Program-made: the position numbers and the translations under genes
Notes under the pieces: model-generated
Seen by the model: only the letters and a program-made list of their open reading frames with translations
Told to the model about the DNA's origin: nothing
The model's database searches: none
Part shown: positions 1 through 11,049 of the stretch, one piece after another
Layout: each line of letters begins with the position of its first letter
Numbering within the stretch: position 1 is the stretch's first letter
Assembly (NCBI RefSeq): GCF_024166365.1
Contig: NC_064822.1
Span: 102,544,823 to 102,608,822 of the forward strand
Source of the DNA: Elephas maximus indicus
Taxonomy: Eukaryota > Chordata > Mammalia > Proboscidea > Elephantidae
Length of the DNA stretch: 64,000 bases
Direction of reading: 5' to 3'

Positions 1-39
1 GGGGCTGACTGGGACATGGTGGGCAAGGCAGAGGCTGAC

Positions 40-124
40 CGAGTTGGAGAGATGGGCCACGGCCTTGATGTGCAACAGCTCCTCGAAGATGAGGTCCAGC
101 TCCTCATCTGTGCGCTGACCTGGG
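40..124 (-). CDS. RAPGEF3: RAPGEF3 coding exon 7 (last in window)
   Basis: Residues 224-252, PPGQRTDEELDLIFEELLHI to SNS, leading to the cAMP-binding domain. The acceptor is CTGCAG. The donor reads GTCAGC, which is weaker than consensus but falls exactly where the human protein continues with Val-Lys. Bases 1-39 are the next intron. Confidence 0.88.
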
Positions 125-3100
125 CTGCAGGTGCAGGGAGGAGCACTTAGAAGAGGGGTGGGAAGCCAATCCTGAATTGCAGGCCCAGGGCCAGGCAGGG
201 GAGCCATTTCACTCCCCCGCGGGCTCAGGGCCAGGTGGCGTCTCCACAGCAACTTATCAGTAAACGGCAGGCTAACCTTTAATGAGCTTGCACCATGTGC
301 GCGCAGTGCGAAGCACTTTACACACATTATTTCATTCCGTCCTCACAATAGCCCTGTGACGTGGGGACTGCTATCCTCTTCATACAAAAGAGGAAGCTGG
401 CGGACCTGGAATTTGAACCCAGACCTGTCTACAGATTCCAAATCCCGCCCTCCTCGGTGGGAACACTCCTCAGAGATCAACACCCTCATTTACAGAGGCG
501 GAGACAAGCTTGGCGAGGGGGGAATGGCTCAACCTCACGCAGCAAGCCGAGATGTTAGAATGAAGACCAGAGCTCAAGTCTCCTGGTCCTGCCAGGTTAC
601 TTTCCTTCAGAAAGAAGAAAGGGATCCCCCCAGAGTGAAACCTGAATGCTATGTGGGACCTGGGGCTGGGGGATGCAGGGCCTCTGACTCACGGCTTTCG
701 AAGGGCCACTGTGAGCAGGGCATCAGGTCCCCGTTGGGAGAGCAGAGACACAGCCTCCACCAGCTCCTCCTCCATCTCATGAGCTCCTACAGGCTCTGGC
801 TCCAGCCCAGGAAAACGGTAGAATTGAGCATCTCGGTCCTGGAAGGTCCAGTCGTGTTTCACTGTGGGGCAGAGGCCCAGGCCCAGGGAGGAGAGAAATT
901 GAGGCTGTGTGGGTATGGGGCTCACTACAATGTCAATCCCCTTGTCACCCCTCATTGGTGCCTACTCCCCAGGACTGCCCATCCTGTCCTCAGCCCTGCC
1001 CAGTGCTGGTGACCCACACTGGACTCAGGCTCACCATGGGAAAGGGCACCTTCATCCAGCAGCACCTGGCAGACTCCTACGGCTTGGCTCCGGGAATGCA
1101 CCCCAAGCCCCAGGGCCAAGATCCCATCCACCAGCTCCCGACCAGAGCAGCATTGCCTACAAGAAGTGGAAGACGACAGAGGGGAGGAATAATCAAATGG
1201 AAGGAGGGTGGTGAGGAGGGGAGGTGGAAGGACTCTCCTTCAGAAAGGCACCTTCCTAGAATCAGCCCCAGTTCTGCTAGAAGCAGGGCTAGATCCCAGA
1301 CACATGGAGTAGACGGGAAGGAGGTGGCGAGGAGGCAGGCAGGGGCTCCGCTCACCGGTAGAGCCTAAGGTGGTACTTGCGGTCTCGGATGAGGTTCGGG
1401 CAGGTGGCCAGGAGGTGTCGGTGCAGCTGCTTCCCAGCCCTGAGCACCCGCTCCGTAGAGGCCTTCAAGAGAGGAGGGGCACAGCTGGATCAGGCCCTGG
1501 ACCCCCGCCCTGCACCCTCCCAGCTTGCCTCTCCCCGGCCTGTACCTGCTCCAGGCTCACGCTGAAGTCCAGGGACTCCTCGCTATCGGTGAGCGGCGTC
1601 TGAGGGCAATGGGGAGAGTCTGCACTTCGACCCACCCCTCCCACCCACCACTCTCACCGTCAGCCCAGCGCCCAACTCCAAATGCATTCATTCAGCCACT
1701 CATTTAACAAATACTCACTGAGTGTCACCTCTGCCCCACCCTGCCAACCTAATCTCCAGCCCAGATGCAAGCATTGTGTCCCCTCAGATGAGCACCCTGA
1801 GACCCGTTCTGCTACTTGAGTCCCATTTGCGCCCTGGCTCCCAGGTAAGCTGTGCCTGTGGAGGGGAAAGGAGAGTTGGAGCTTGAAGAGAATGAGGACA
1901 CGATAAGGCCCGTGAGAGCCAAGGAGGAGAGCAACTCGGAGGCCAAGGGGCACCTGCCCTGGCTTTGGGTCACACAGCCTGACACAGGTTCTGTCCCCAA
2001 CCATGGAACTATGGCAAATCCCCTGCCCCCTATGGGCTCCAGTTTGGCCTGGTAGTTAAAAATACAACCCCCCAGAGCCAGACTCCTGGATTCAAATCTC
2101 TGCTAGTGGGGCAACCTTAAACAAATGACTTAACTTCTCCTGCCTCAGTTTCCTTATCTATAAAATGGGGCTGATGAAAAACTAGTAATACCTATTCATA
2201 AGCTTCTGGAAGGATTATATGAGTTAATTTAGATCAAATGCTGAAAATATCACCTGGCACATAGTTCTATACACATGTTAGCTGTTATTATTCATCTGGG
2301 AAGCATAGGGTGGGGCACTTGCTGGAAGGCTCCTTTCAGCTCTGAAATGGTGCTTGCCCATAACCTTGTAAGAGTGAATAAGGCCTTGGCAGCGCACAGG
2401 GCAGCTCAGGAAATGGGGTTTATGGTGGAAACCTTGGTTAATGTGGTTTCCCTGCCCTTGGTATCATCTAGGGGTCCTGGTTCCTGTGTCCTGGGATATC
2501 ACCCATGAAAGCTCCTCAGGCCCTTCTTTACCTGCTGCCTAAAACCTGGGATTTTCAGCTCTCTGGACAGGATGCCCTGCCCTCGATGAGCCCTCCCAAG
2601 GGTAGAGCACTTTATAGTTTACAAAGCATGTCTACCTCCCTGGTTTCCGCCTACATAAATAGGATCAGGTGTGAAATCGGCAGGGCAGGTATTGTCTGTC
2701 TTCTAATTTACAAGGAAACAAAAGTCTCGAGATGAAGTGTCCTGCTTAATTCAGTCACGCATCCTTGGGACAGCCAGACAGCTATGGATAAGCTCAAGTT
2801 CCTGCCCAGGCGAGCTCACGTTCTTGGTCTTACTACCCCCACCACACCTGCCCACTTCCCCTTCCTGCCCTCTTCCTCTCACCAGCAAGCTCTCTCCTGC
2901 TTTCCCATCTCCCCTCAGGTCCCTGAAAAGGGCTTGGCTGGGGAGCTAGGGTACAACCAGGCCCAAGGCCAGAGCCCCTGCTACTGGTCCTGGCAGGCCC
3001 TGGGCATGCGAATCTTCCGGCTGTGCACCCAGGCAGAGGCCTGAGGCCTGGCGTGCCTAGGCGCCTGGCCCAGGGCTGTGCGGAAGTTACTAGGTGTCCC

Positions 3101-6100
3101 AAGGGTCTCCCTGCCTGGGTCATGGGGCCCAGCCCCATGCCAGACGCAGAGCCCTGGAGACTTGATGACAGGAAATAAGGAGGAGGAGGAGCCAGGGAAA
3201 TAAGGAAGGGAGGAAGGGCAGAAATGCTACCCAGCCAGGCCCTTGTGTCAGGACAAACAGTGCCTCAGGCTAATGACTTGTTGTTCATGTCCAAGTGTCC
3301 AGGTGGCCCCAGCCCCCGCTCCAACTCCGTTCGGTGCCCACAACTCAGACAACCCAGGCTGCAGCACTGGCTCCCTTCCTGTGTTGTTCTGACCCCAGAG
3401 GGCACATCAGGAGGGGAGGTGCCAGGCCATGTGACCCAGCTAGTCATGACCCAGATCCACAGGCCTGGTTTAAGCCATTTCCTGTCCTACCCAGGAATGA
3501 GCATGAGGGCCAGAAAATGGGGGCCTCGGCCCCTCGGAGCTGAGGAGTGGGCCCTGAAAGCATCCCTTTCATTCTACCAAGGAAAGCATAAAGAAGCCTA
3601 GAGAGGTGAAGCAACTCACCCAGGGTCACACAGCTACTTAGAAATGTAAGGTTCCACTGCATAACTGCTATCAAGGCTGAGCCTGGAAGTAGGTATTTTT
3701 ATCCTATTTCACAGCTAGAGAAAAGGAGGCTCAGAGGTTATATAACCTGCCACAATAGCTGGTAAACAGGGGCACTAGGATTCACACCTGTGCTGTGTGA
3801 GTCCAGAGCCCATGCTGTTAGCCACCCCACCCTGCCATCTCCCTACCACCTCCTACAGGGCCTCATGTCCACCCTGTGTTTCCCTCACTGCGTGCTGTGG
3901 AAGCAGGGACCTTAGAGGCATTCCGCCCTTGGGCAGTGTTTCATGGGCAAATAAATTTGGAAAACATTGGGTCAAACAAAGTTGAATAAGTTCCTTCAAC
4001 CTTTCAGTCGGGAAATGAAAGCGTAACTGTTTACACCACCTAGGGGCTCCCTAGAGACTCCTTAAGTCCCCCCTCCAAGATATTCATGTGCAAGGGACTT
4101 TCCAAGGAAGGTGGGGGGGGCGGCGCGGGGCGGGGGGGGCGGCGCGGGGCAGGGGGCGGTGGTTGTTATTCATTAGCAGTGGTCAAATATGTAGGCTCTG
4201 AGGTCAGACGCCTGAGTTCAAATCCTGGTTCTCTCATTACCAGCTGTTTGTGTGTGACCTTGGGCTTCAGTTTTCTCATCTGTAAAAAGACATTGATGAT
4301 AATAGTACCTATCCCATAGGGTTATTATGGAGAGCAAATGCGTTAACAATGTAAAGCCCTTGGCAGAGTGGCTAGCTCATAGTGACTGCTTAGTAAATGT
4401 AAGTAACTCGATCAAACTTCTTATTTCATGACGGACACCTATTACCTGGATTCAGTGCAAGAAATGTTGTACCATCCGCGCTGCCCTGTCCCTGACCTGA
4501 TGACCGCGAGTGTCAGCTTAGGGATTCTCAGTTGGGAAGAAGCAGCTGAGGGGTCACAGTAAAATCCTCACCCACCTCCTCTCCTCATTCCTGGACAGGA
4601 AGGACTCAAGAGTGGAAGAGGAGGTGCTCGCTCCTCTGGCACCAGCGCTATGGCCTGCCCCACCCACCCTACCCTGTCGCTGAGTGTCAGAGCCCGGCCA
4701 GAGGGTGGGCACTGAGCCAGACAGCCGCGTGGGGACCCGTCAGACCAGTTCCCTTGGGTCTCAGGCCACGGCTGTGTGTGGTGGGACGAAGGGGTGATAC
4801 CTTGAGATGTCAGTGTTGCTATCTGCAGCAATAGAGAAGTACACCATGGTGGTTATGAACATGGACTCTGCAGCCAGATTGCCTAGGACCAAAGCCCAGC
4901 TTTGCCACCTAGCAGCTGTGAAACCCTGGACCTGTCACTTAACCTCTGTGCCTCTGTTTCTCATCTATAAAATGGAAGTGATGTCATTGGTACCTATCAC
5001 ACAAGGCTGTTGTGAGGATTATGTAATATGGTAAAGCTCTCATAATGGTACCTGAGAAAAAAGGGCTATACAACTATTAGTTATGTCTATTATTTGGACA
5101 GATGGGATGAAAGCATATTTTCTGAGTTAGAGAACAGGGCCACCTTTCCCAACTCTGTCACTCAGAGATCAACATCCCAGGCTTCCCTGAGCTAGTGGGA
5201 CACACAAGAGGTCACCCTGATCTTGCTCCTGACTCCAGACAGATTGACCCTTCTGTTAGCCCACAGACATCAAACAAGGTCTCATCTCCCCTCATATTTT
5301 CCAAAGAATACGATGTTCTTCCATCCCATACCAGTACCGCCTTTGCCATAGTTGGTAAGTCCTTTCTGTATCTAACCTCGAGCAAACCCTACTGCTGTAA
5401 CCTGCTCTCATTTTCTCTCATCTTGGTCTAGGTAGGAATAGACAGAGCTCTTTTCAGACCTCAGGAGGCTGATGGGTTTCTTCCTGGCTTTCTACGAAGA
5501 AGGTATGGCCTGAATAACCCCCAGTGCTGTCCTCCTTGGGCTCTGGGCTCCACCATCTTATAATACCCTCCCTGTACCCTGTGTGTGTACAAGTGAGCTT
5601 GCCCACATTCCCTGCCGAGCACTTGTTCCCTCATGTGAGCCCTTCTTGGGCCATAGCATCATCAGGAGGTAAAAAGTGCAACTCCACAAGTACGTAGAGC
5701 CTCTTAAGCACAGGCACACAGCCCTGTCCCCATTCCCCCAGAAATGCTCTTCAGGAGAGGGTGCAGCCGCCTGCCTCTAGCCCTAGAAATCTATTCACCA
5801 ACCAACTTTGTCCACTCCAGCAACCCTTTCCCCCACCCTTCTGGCCTCCCCAGCCCTTCAATTCTGGACGCAGGGTGCAGGGGTAGATAGGTCTGGAGAC
5901 AGCCTGGCGGCCCCTCCACTCCCTCTCAGACTTTGGATCCCGGGGGATCCTCCAGTGACCTCATTGTCCTGGTACCCAACCTTCCCCCCACTCCCTACCT
6001 AGCCTCTAGAAGCTGGGAAGGGGACAGGAAATGCACAAGTAATTATAGCCTGAGAGAGAAGCAGGGAGGGAGAGTTCCAGCCCACTGGCTCCATGCAGTA

Positions 6101-8132
6101 GCTACTGCCAGTGACCCGGAGAGGCAGAGTGGGAGGGGCAGGGGCAGCTAAGCCCAGAAGGGATCAGCTCCCCTGGTCCCTCCAGAGCCCCATCTTGAGC
6201 AGGACCCAAGCCCAAGAGGCACCTTATCAGGGAGACCCAGGCAGGGAGGGGCTGGCAGAGGAGCTGGGAACTGACACCTGGATTCTTCTCTCAACCCCAA
6301 TGACTGGGCAGACCCCCTTCATCTTGAGGGCCTCAGTTTTCTCAACTCAGCCTCAAGTTTTGTTAAGTACAAATGGTGGTTAGGCAGGGTAGGTCTTGGA
6401 AACACTATGGGGCAGTTCTACTCTGTCCCATAGGGTCGCTATGAGTCGGAATCGACTCAACGGCACTGGGTTTGGTTTTTGGTTTAGGCAGGGTAGGAGG
6501 AAGGATGGAGAAGGTGATGGTCACTCAACTCAAAGGGACTCGTTGACAAGAGAAACGCTCTCCCAAGTTTGTCACCACTCCTACTTTCCCGCCATCCCTT
6601 TACCCAAGTACCCTCCTATCACCCTGCATCTCACCCCGACCTCCCTAGCCCCTACCCCCCATGGTGGGCACGCACAATAGACACAGCTGAATCTTAGGCG
6701 AGGTTACTCTACTAAGTCTGGGGGCTTAGGGAGAGCAGAAGCCTCATCCCAGCTTCTCTGCTGATTTGGACCCTACAGTAACCGTCCTGCCCTGCCCCCA
6801 ACCCTACCATTCTCTCCCACCTTGCCTCTCTTTCTGTTCCCTACTCTTTCCTTCAGTCTTCCCACCCTAACTCCAGAGATTCTTCTCCCTGGCAAAGGGA
6901 GCCCTGGTCATCTCAGGTTCTCCAAACTTCTCTGGAATCCTTTCCTGAACCCCCAAAGCCTGAGATGTTAAGCAGTGTCCACAAGATCACATCACTCCAC
7001 GATCACAAAGCAGAATTTGCCAAGTTCAGTGGCTCACTAAAGGAGAATGTTGCCATGGTGACGTAGCAAGAACACTAATAAAGCTTACCTCACCCCCTAC
7101 TTGACCTGGCCCCTCAACATTTCACTTGCCCCTCCCACTCCCACCTGGAAGGAACGCCAAAGCACCTAACTTGATGCCTGGTACACAGAAGTGATAGATA
7201 AATGGCAAATCCCTTTCCTTCTCTCCTACCCCCCATGCAGTAATAGAGGTACTTGGCACCCCCTCCCACACAAGACACACCATGCAGCCTGTGTGAGCCA
7301 CCCACACACACCGCAGCCAACCTGCTCTACCCACTGTCCACCCCTCTAAGCCCTCAGAGAAGCCAAACCACCAGCAGCATGCCTGCATTCTCAAGCCAGG
7401 TGCCCTCTCATAGCAGGGCCCCGGAAGGCCATGGATACTTACCCAGCGCAGCCCCTGGATGCAGCTGGGACTCCGGTGTTCCAACAGCAGCTGGTAGGAG
7501 CAGCTTCTGGGCCGGTGCATCCGCCTCAGCACCATGTTGAGCAGCGTCCCCTCAGGCACCACGTCAGGGAGGCCCCCCACAGGCGATGCTCCCAGAGCAG
7601 GGCTCGCCTCAACAGCCAGGCCCAAGTGCCAACGGCTTTCTCCTGGCCAGCCCACCTGTGACGCCAGAAGGAAAGCCTATAGCCATGGGGCAGGGGCTGG
7701 GGCAGTTGGGCCAGGACACAACTGCCCCAGGCCAAACCACTTCTTTTGAGTCCTCTGAGCTGGTCAGGCGGAGGTGGTGCAGCCCTGACAGGAGTCAGGG
7801 GGAGGGACAGAAAGACCTCCGATGGGCCTGCCCGTCTGGTGCACTTAGGGGTCTCCAGCTGGCTCACCAGAGAAGAGCCGGCCCTTCTTCCCAGTCTTCA
7901 CTGGAATTCTGCCCTTCCCCACTGCCCATGCGCCTGCAGGAAGCTCCACTATCTCCCAGTATGAGGCTACTGACTCACTGGATCCCCAAAAAAGCAACTT
8001 CGGCTCAAACCTTTCTTCTCCGCCCTCACCCCTGACCAATGCTCTCTCTCCCACCTAAACTCCCCACCGTGTCAGCTTCCTTTCCCGCCCTCAGCACCTC
8101 CTCGACCCTGACCCCACCTTACCCACCTTCAT
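40..8132 (-). CDS. RAPGEF3: RAPGEF3 (EPAC1), 5' seven coding exons, partial
   Basis: Cyclic-AMP-activated guanine nucleotide exchange factor for the small GTPases Rap1 and Rap2; it acts at membranes and the nuclear envelope independently of PKA. The coding exons, in transcript order, are 8132-8127, 7655-7443, 1599-1546, 1462-1356, 1156-1035, 861-693 and 124-40. They sum to 756 nt, exactly 252 codons, with matching phase at every junction and no stop. The product aligns without indels to the human 923-residue isoform as I remember it. The DEP domain, which targets the protein to membranes, occupies roughly residues 100-186. The last residues here lead into the cAMP-binding domain; the REM, Ras-association and CDC25 catalytic domains lie beyond the left edge. 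Met43 (MVLRRMHRP) matches the start of the shorter human isoform. One substitution seen is Ser at residue 166 where human has Cys. The CpG-rich stretch upstream of exon 1 fits a promoter. Confidence 0.93.
283..430 (-). repeat. MIR fragment
   Basis: The minus orientation matches the ancient tRNA-derived MIR consensus: a TTTAATGAGC start, then CTTTACACACATTATTTCATT and a fragment ending near GAATTTGAACCC. It lies in intron 6 of RAPGEF3. Confidence 0.5.
693..861 (-). CDS. RAPGEF3: RAPGEF3 coding exon 6 (DEP end)
   Basis: Residues 168-223 plus two bases of Pro224. VKHDWTFQDRDAQFYRFPG ends the DEP domain, followed by an acidic linker (EMEEELVEAV). CAG acceptor and GTGAGT donor. Confidence 0.93.
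1035..1156 (-). CDS. RAPGEF3: RAPGEF3 coding exon 5 (DEP)
   Basis: Residues 127-167 plus one base of Val168. It carries QCCSGRELVDGILALGLG, the DEP core. TAG acceptor and GTGAGC donor. Residue 166 reads Ser (TCC), Cys in human. Confidence 0.92.
1356..1462 (-). CDS. RAPGEF3: RAPGEF3 coding exon 4 (DEP start)
   Basis: Residues 92-126 plus two bases of Arg127. It begins ASTERVLRAG and ends YHLRLY. AAG acceptor and GTGAGC donor. It opens the DEP domain. Confidence 0.92.
1546..1599 (-). CDS. RAPGEF3: RAPGEF3 coding exon 3
   Basis: Eighteen codons, residues 74-91 (TPLTDSEESLDFSVSLEQ), phase 0 at both ends, CAG acceptor and GTACAG donor. It is separated from exon 2 by a 5.8-kb intron. Confidence 0.9.
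2053..2290 (+). repeat. MIR
   Basis: A nearly full MIR in plus orientation: GACTCCTGGATTCAAATC, then the diagnostic core CCTCAGTTTCCTTATCTATA and AAATGGGGCTGATGA, ending with CCTGGCACATAGTTC. Confidence 0.7.
3600..3830 (-). repeat. MIR
   Basis: Minus-orientation MIR with GAGAGGTGAAGCAACTCACC, CAGGGTCACACAGCTACTTA and a second similar segment (GGAGGCTCAGAGG), ending at the AGAGCCCATGCTGTTA motif. The two similar segments may be two overlapping copies. Confidence 0.5.
4113..4156 (+). repeat. G-rich tract, candidate G-quadruplex
   Basis: The plus strand has two copies of a run of seven or eight Gs followed by CGGCGCGGGGC, then more G runs, giving well over four G-tracts. RAPGEF3 is transcribed from the other strand, so the nascent RNA would be C-rich and the G4 would form in the template. 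Confidence 0.6.
4165..4405 (+). repeat. MIR
   Basis: Full-length plus-strand MIR: GGCTCTGAGGTCAGACGCC, GTGTGTGACCTTGGGCTTCA and the 3' part CTTAGTAAATGTAAG. Confidence 0.7.
4826..5090 (+). repeat. MIR
   Basis: Full-length plus-strand MIR: TGGTGGTTATGAACATGGAC, CTGTCACTTAACCTCTGTGC and GTTGTGAGGATTATGTAATA. Confidence 0.7.
6396..6484 (+). repeat. AfroSINE, 3' half
   Basis: Truncated copy of the tRNA-derived Afrotherian SINE. It keeps the conserved tail: GGGGCAGTTCTACTCTGTCC, then GGGTCGCTATGAGTCGGAAT and CGACTCAACGGCACTGGGTT. Confidence 0.8.
7443..7655 (-). CDS. RAPGEF3: RAPGEF3 coding exon 2
   Basis: Residues 3-73, from VGWPGES to IQGLRW, with a CAG acceptor and GTAAGT donor, phase 0 at both ends. 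The GTG at its start is an internal valine and not an initiator. It contains Met43, the putative start of the 881-residue isoform. Confidence 0.92.
8127..8132 (-). CDS. RAPGEF3: RAPGEF3 coding exon 1 (two codons)
   Basis: Only ATG AAG is coding, followed directly by a GTGGGT donor. This supplies the Met-Lys that human EPAC1 carries before VGWPGES, and exon 2 opens with GTG GGC TGG. The tiny coding part makes this exon easy to miss. The 5'UTR continues to higher coordinates and its start is not defined. Confidence 0.75.
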
Positions 8133-8208
8133 GTTCCTTCTCAAGCTCACACAGCCCTGCCGGCTCTAGCAAAAAGGTGGGGGACCTCCAGCGATCCCCT
8201 GTCAGCTC

Positions 8209-8218
8209 TTATTAATAG
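8209..8218 (-). promoter_or_regulatory. TATA-like box upstream of RAPGEF3 exon 1
   Basis: The minus strand reads CTATTAATAA here, about 80 bases upstream of the ATG. A start site 25-30 bases downstream would leave a roughly 50-base 5'UTR. This is inference from position only; the neighbouring CpG-rich stretch could equally drive dispersed initiation. Confidence 0.25.
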
Positions 8219-8379
8219 GGGGATCCTGGAGGAGCGCGGGCATTAAGTTCAGCGCACAGTGCACAGGAACAATTCCTAGCTGGGCGGACTGCCAGGGCAG
8301 CAAAACGCAGGACTGAGTGAGGAGATTCCTCATGGGTGGGGAGGGGGCTGGGAGTGACGGGGGGCTAGCCCCCCCAGCG

Positions 8380-8960
8380 ATCAGCAGCCCCGAGCCTCCG
8401 CCTCCGTCCCAGACGAAAGAGCCAGCTGGCACCGGGCGCTCAAGCGAGGCTGTAGCTGGCACTGGGCCGGGCGGGAGCTGTCACACCCCCTGCGCCGCCC
8501 ACCCCCTTCCCCTCCCGGGACTGGATGAGGGGGCGGGGAGGAGGCGCCCGCCTCACGGCAGGAGAGGGCGCAGGGGAAGAGGGTGGGCACGGGCAGAGGG
8601 TGGAGTCCAGACCCCGGGGCCCGAGGGGCGGGCACTAGCCGGAGCCGGGAGAGACCCCAGGGCGCAGGAGCAGCCCTGGGGTGTGGGCAGAGGCCCCAGC
8701 GACGCGGGACGTGGGGTCGAGACCATGAGTGTCCTCACTGGCCGCCACGTGGCCGGGAGGAGAAATGCAAACAAGGAAACCGGGGAAAGGGGGGAGGGGA
8801 GTGAGTCATTGGGGCCCCACCCGGGAGGGAAATCCGGGCTGGGGCCGCTTCCCGGCCGGGGGCGTCCTGCCTCCTGTTTCGGTTCAGGGTCTCGAACTTC
8901 TCCGGGAGGGAGGTGGGGACTGGGCGACTTTCCCGTGGGGAATCCCACTCCCGATCCTCC
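8380..8960. promoter_or_regulatory. CpG-rich region upstream of RAPGEF3
   Basis: The stretch is GC-rich with frequent CpG, unlike the surrounding DNA, and lies just upstream of RAPGEF3 exon 1 on the transcribed strand. Open frames on both strands here are a by-product of the GC content. It is likely promoter or enhancer DNA, with no specific factor sites assigned. Confidence 0.5.
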
Positions 8961-10139
8961 CACCATGGAGCTCCCAGACACACAGCCTGATCCCCACACC
9001 CGGCGCGAGCGGGGAAACTGAGGCTGGAGAGGAAGGGCCTGCACCAGGGAGGGTGGGGGCCGAAGCTGAGCCCTGGGAGGAGGCTGGAGTTGTGACTGGG
9101 CTTCGAGAAGAGAAGGAAGGACAGTTAGAGGATCATGTCCCCCAACCACGAGCTCCCTGGTGGCTGGGCGGGTTGAGACAGAGCCCTGGGATTCCAGTGT
9201 CCTAAGCAGGCTCTGTACAAAGGACCCTCACCTCCCTGGGCCTCACTTTCCACCCCTGGGCAGGTGGCCCAGCGCAGCCCTGTTGGCTACACTTTTGCTC
9301 CCAAGCGGGCAGAGAGACAGTGGCCCTGTGTTGCCACTGCCGTGGCGTCCTGTAATTGCTCAGGAGGATAATGCAGGTTTGGAAGAAGGTGCATGCCCCG
9401 ACCTGGCTTTCTAGAACTCACTCCCTTTTTGCCCCTTCTTTTTTCCTTTCCCTTAGGCCCTTGAGCCTGCCAGAACTGGGAAGATACGTTTCTAACAAGC
9501 CTGTCCCTCTGCTATTGGACACCTGGCCCCCATCCTCCACCGATGATTATTTTCTTGGACTGGGGAGAAGGATTTAATTGTGATTAAAATCCCAATTTTG
9601 ACTTGTACAAAAACAGGACCTTATTAAAATGCAAGTTCTGCCACGACCACCCCAAATTCAGATTCAGGTGATTGGAATAAAGTGGAAAATCAGTTTGGGG
9701 GCAAACACTCCCCAGTCATTCCCTCTGTCCACACTTTGAGAACCACTGGTGGATTTTTAAATGGCCCCTCAGGGAAAGGGAGGAGCCTGAGAATGAGTCT
9801 AGCCCGGGGCCCAAACCTACCCTCCCAAGTTCTGAGAATTTGGAAGAAGTAAGAACGGCTGATGCTAGTGGGAAAGGTTGACAAGCTGGGGGTCATGGAA
9901 CACACGGGGAGGAAAGTTGAGGGGCAGTGGGGATTAAGCGGTGGAGGAATGTGTTGAAGTTGTGGGTTGCCGCGAGGCCAGTGACCTGACCTAGAAATTC
10001 TTCCAGGGAAGTTTTCAGAGACTGGCTATGGGGTCGAAAAGGGGTCCCCCATTTCCTATTCATTCTACCCTTACTTCCGGCAGGTGGAAAAGGATTCAAG
10101 GTGTGAATCAGGACATCTGCTTACCTGTAGACTTCTCAG
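8961..10139. other. Intergenic DNA, nothing recognised
   Basis: Between the RAPGEF3 CpG region and the repeat-rich block. A MER5-like end (TTTGAGAACCACTGG near 9737) is the only hint of a repeat. No gene is supported. Confidence 0.5.
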
Positions 10140-10208
10140 GAGAGCCACAGTAGTTACCCATGTGCCAAGCACTCCTCCAAGTGCCGTACATGTATTAATC
10201 CCTACCAA
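10140..10208 (-). repeat. MIR, left piece (split)
   Basis: TGTGCCAAGCACTCCTCCAA to TTAATCCCTACC matches the antisense MIR. The element resumes at 10893, so the RTE and SINE pieces between are later insertions. Confidence 0.55.
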
Positions 10209-10214
10209 GGGAAA

Positions 10215-10371
10215 AGAAGGCCTTCAATGAGCTGAATTGACACAGTGGCTGCATCAATGAGCTCAAACATACCAATGATTGTGAGGATGGTGCAGGCCCA
10301 GGCAGTATTTTGTTCTGTTGTACATAGGGTTGCTACAAGTCAAAACTGACGAAATGGCACCTAACAACAAC
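10215..10371 (+). mobile_element. RTE LINE 3' fragment
   Basis: Short 3' end of the same RTE family as the long copy downstream: CACAGTGGCTGCATCAATGA, GTATTTTGTTCTGTTGTACA and the ACCTAACAACAACA tail. Confidence 0.75.
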
Positions 10372-10383
10372 AGTGGTGCAGGT

Positions 10384-10571
10384 AGGAGCCCTGGTGGTAC
10401 AATGGTTAAGCGCTCAGCTCCTAACTGAAAGGTTGGCAGTTCAAACCCATTAGCTACTTGGCTGGAGAAGGACCTGGAGATATGCTCCTATAGCCTAGGA
10501 AACCCATGGGGACAGTTCTACTCTGTCATATAGGTCACTCTGAGTTGGCATAAACTTGACAGCATACAACA
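10384..10571 (+). repeat. AfroSINE (tRNA-derived), full
   Basis: Head GGAGCCCTGGTGGTACAATG with a B-box-like GGCAGTTCAAACCC, body ending in ACAGTTCTACTCTGTCATAT and the degenerate tail GACAGCATACAACAA. Confidence 0.85.
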
Positions 10572-10582
10572 ATGGAGTAGGT

Positions 10583-10890
10583 AGGGCAGTGGTGGTTCAA
10601 TTGTAGAATTCCTGCCACCCATGCATGAGACTCAGGTTTGATCCCCAATTCCTGGCCGGTGTACCTCAAGCTCAAGCGCACCCTCTACCCTTCTGTCAGG
10701 GGAGGCTTGTATGTTGCTATGATGAAGAACAGGTCTTAGCTGAGCTTCCAGACTAAGCCAGATTAAGAAGAAAGGGGTCTGGTGATTTACTTCCAAAAAA
10801 TCCGCCCTATGAAAAATCAAAACCCTATGGCTCATAACCCTATGGGGTTGCCAAGAATCAGGGCCAACTCAATGACAGCTAACAATAACA
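10583..10890 (+). repeat. AfroSINE, tRNA-Gly-like head with RTE-like body
   Basis: Head AGTGGTGGTTCAATTGTAGA resembles tRNA-Gly, with B-box-like GGTTTGATCCCC. The body GGTCTGGTGATTTACTTCC resembles the RTE 5' region and the AACAATAACAAC tail resembles the RTE 3' end. Confidence 0.8.
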
Positions 10891-10892
10891 AC

Positions 10893-11048
10893 ATGGTGTA
10901 GGTACTATTGTCACCCCTACTTTACAGATGGGGAAACCAAAGAGCAGGGTATTAAGTGACTTACCAACCTCACAGAGCATAGTCAGTGGTAGAGCAGTGG
11001 AGCTGGGACTTGAACTCAGATTATCTCGCTCCTTTTAACCACCAGGCA
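10893..11048 (-). repeat. MIR, right piece (split)
   Basis: TACTTTACAGATGGGGAAAC, the antisense core TTAAGTGACTTACC and GGACTTGAACTCAGATTAT continue the MIR begun at 10140. Confidence 0.6.
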
Positions 11049-11049
11049 G

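Larger units (their letters stand above)
1600..7442. other. RAPGEF3 intron 2: old repeats, G-rich tract
   Basis: This 5.8-kb intron holds four MIR copies, one AfroSINE tail and a G-rich tract, listed separately. The remainder (for example 2300-3590, 5100-6390 and 6490-7440) shows no gene or repeat I can name. Confidence 0.6.

Noticed and set aside
8317-9021. Long open frames on both strands near 8.3-9.1 kb
   Set aside because: GC-rich CpG DNA produces few stops. The composition is Gly/Pro/Arg-rich and no homology is recognised.
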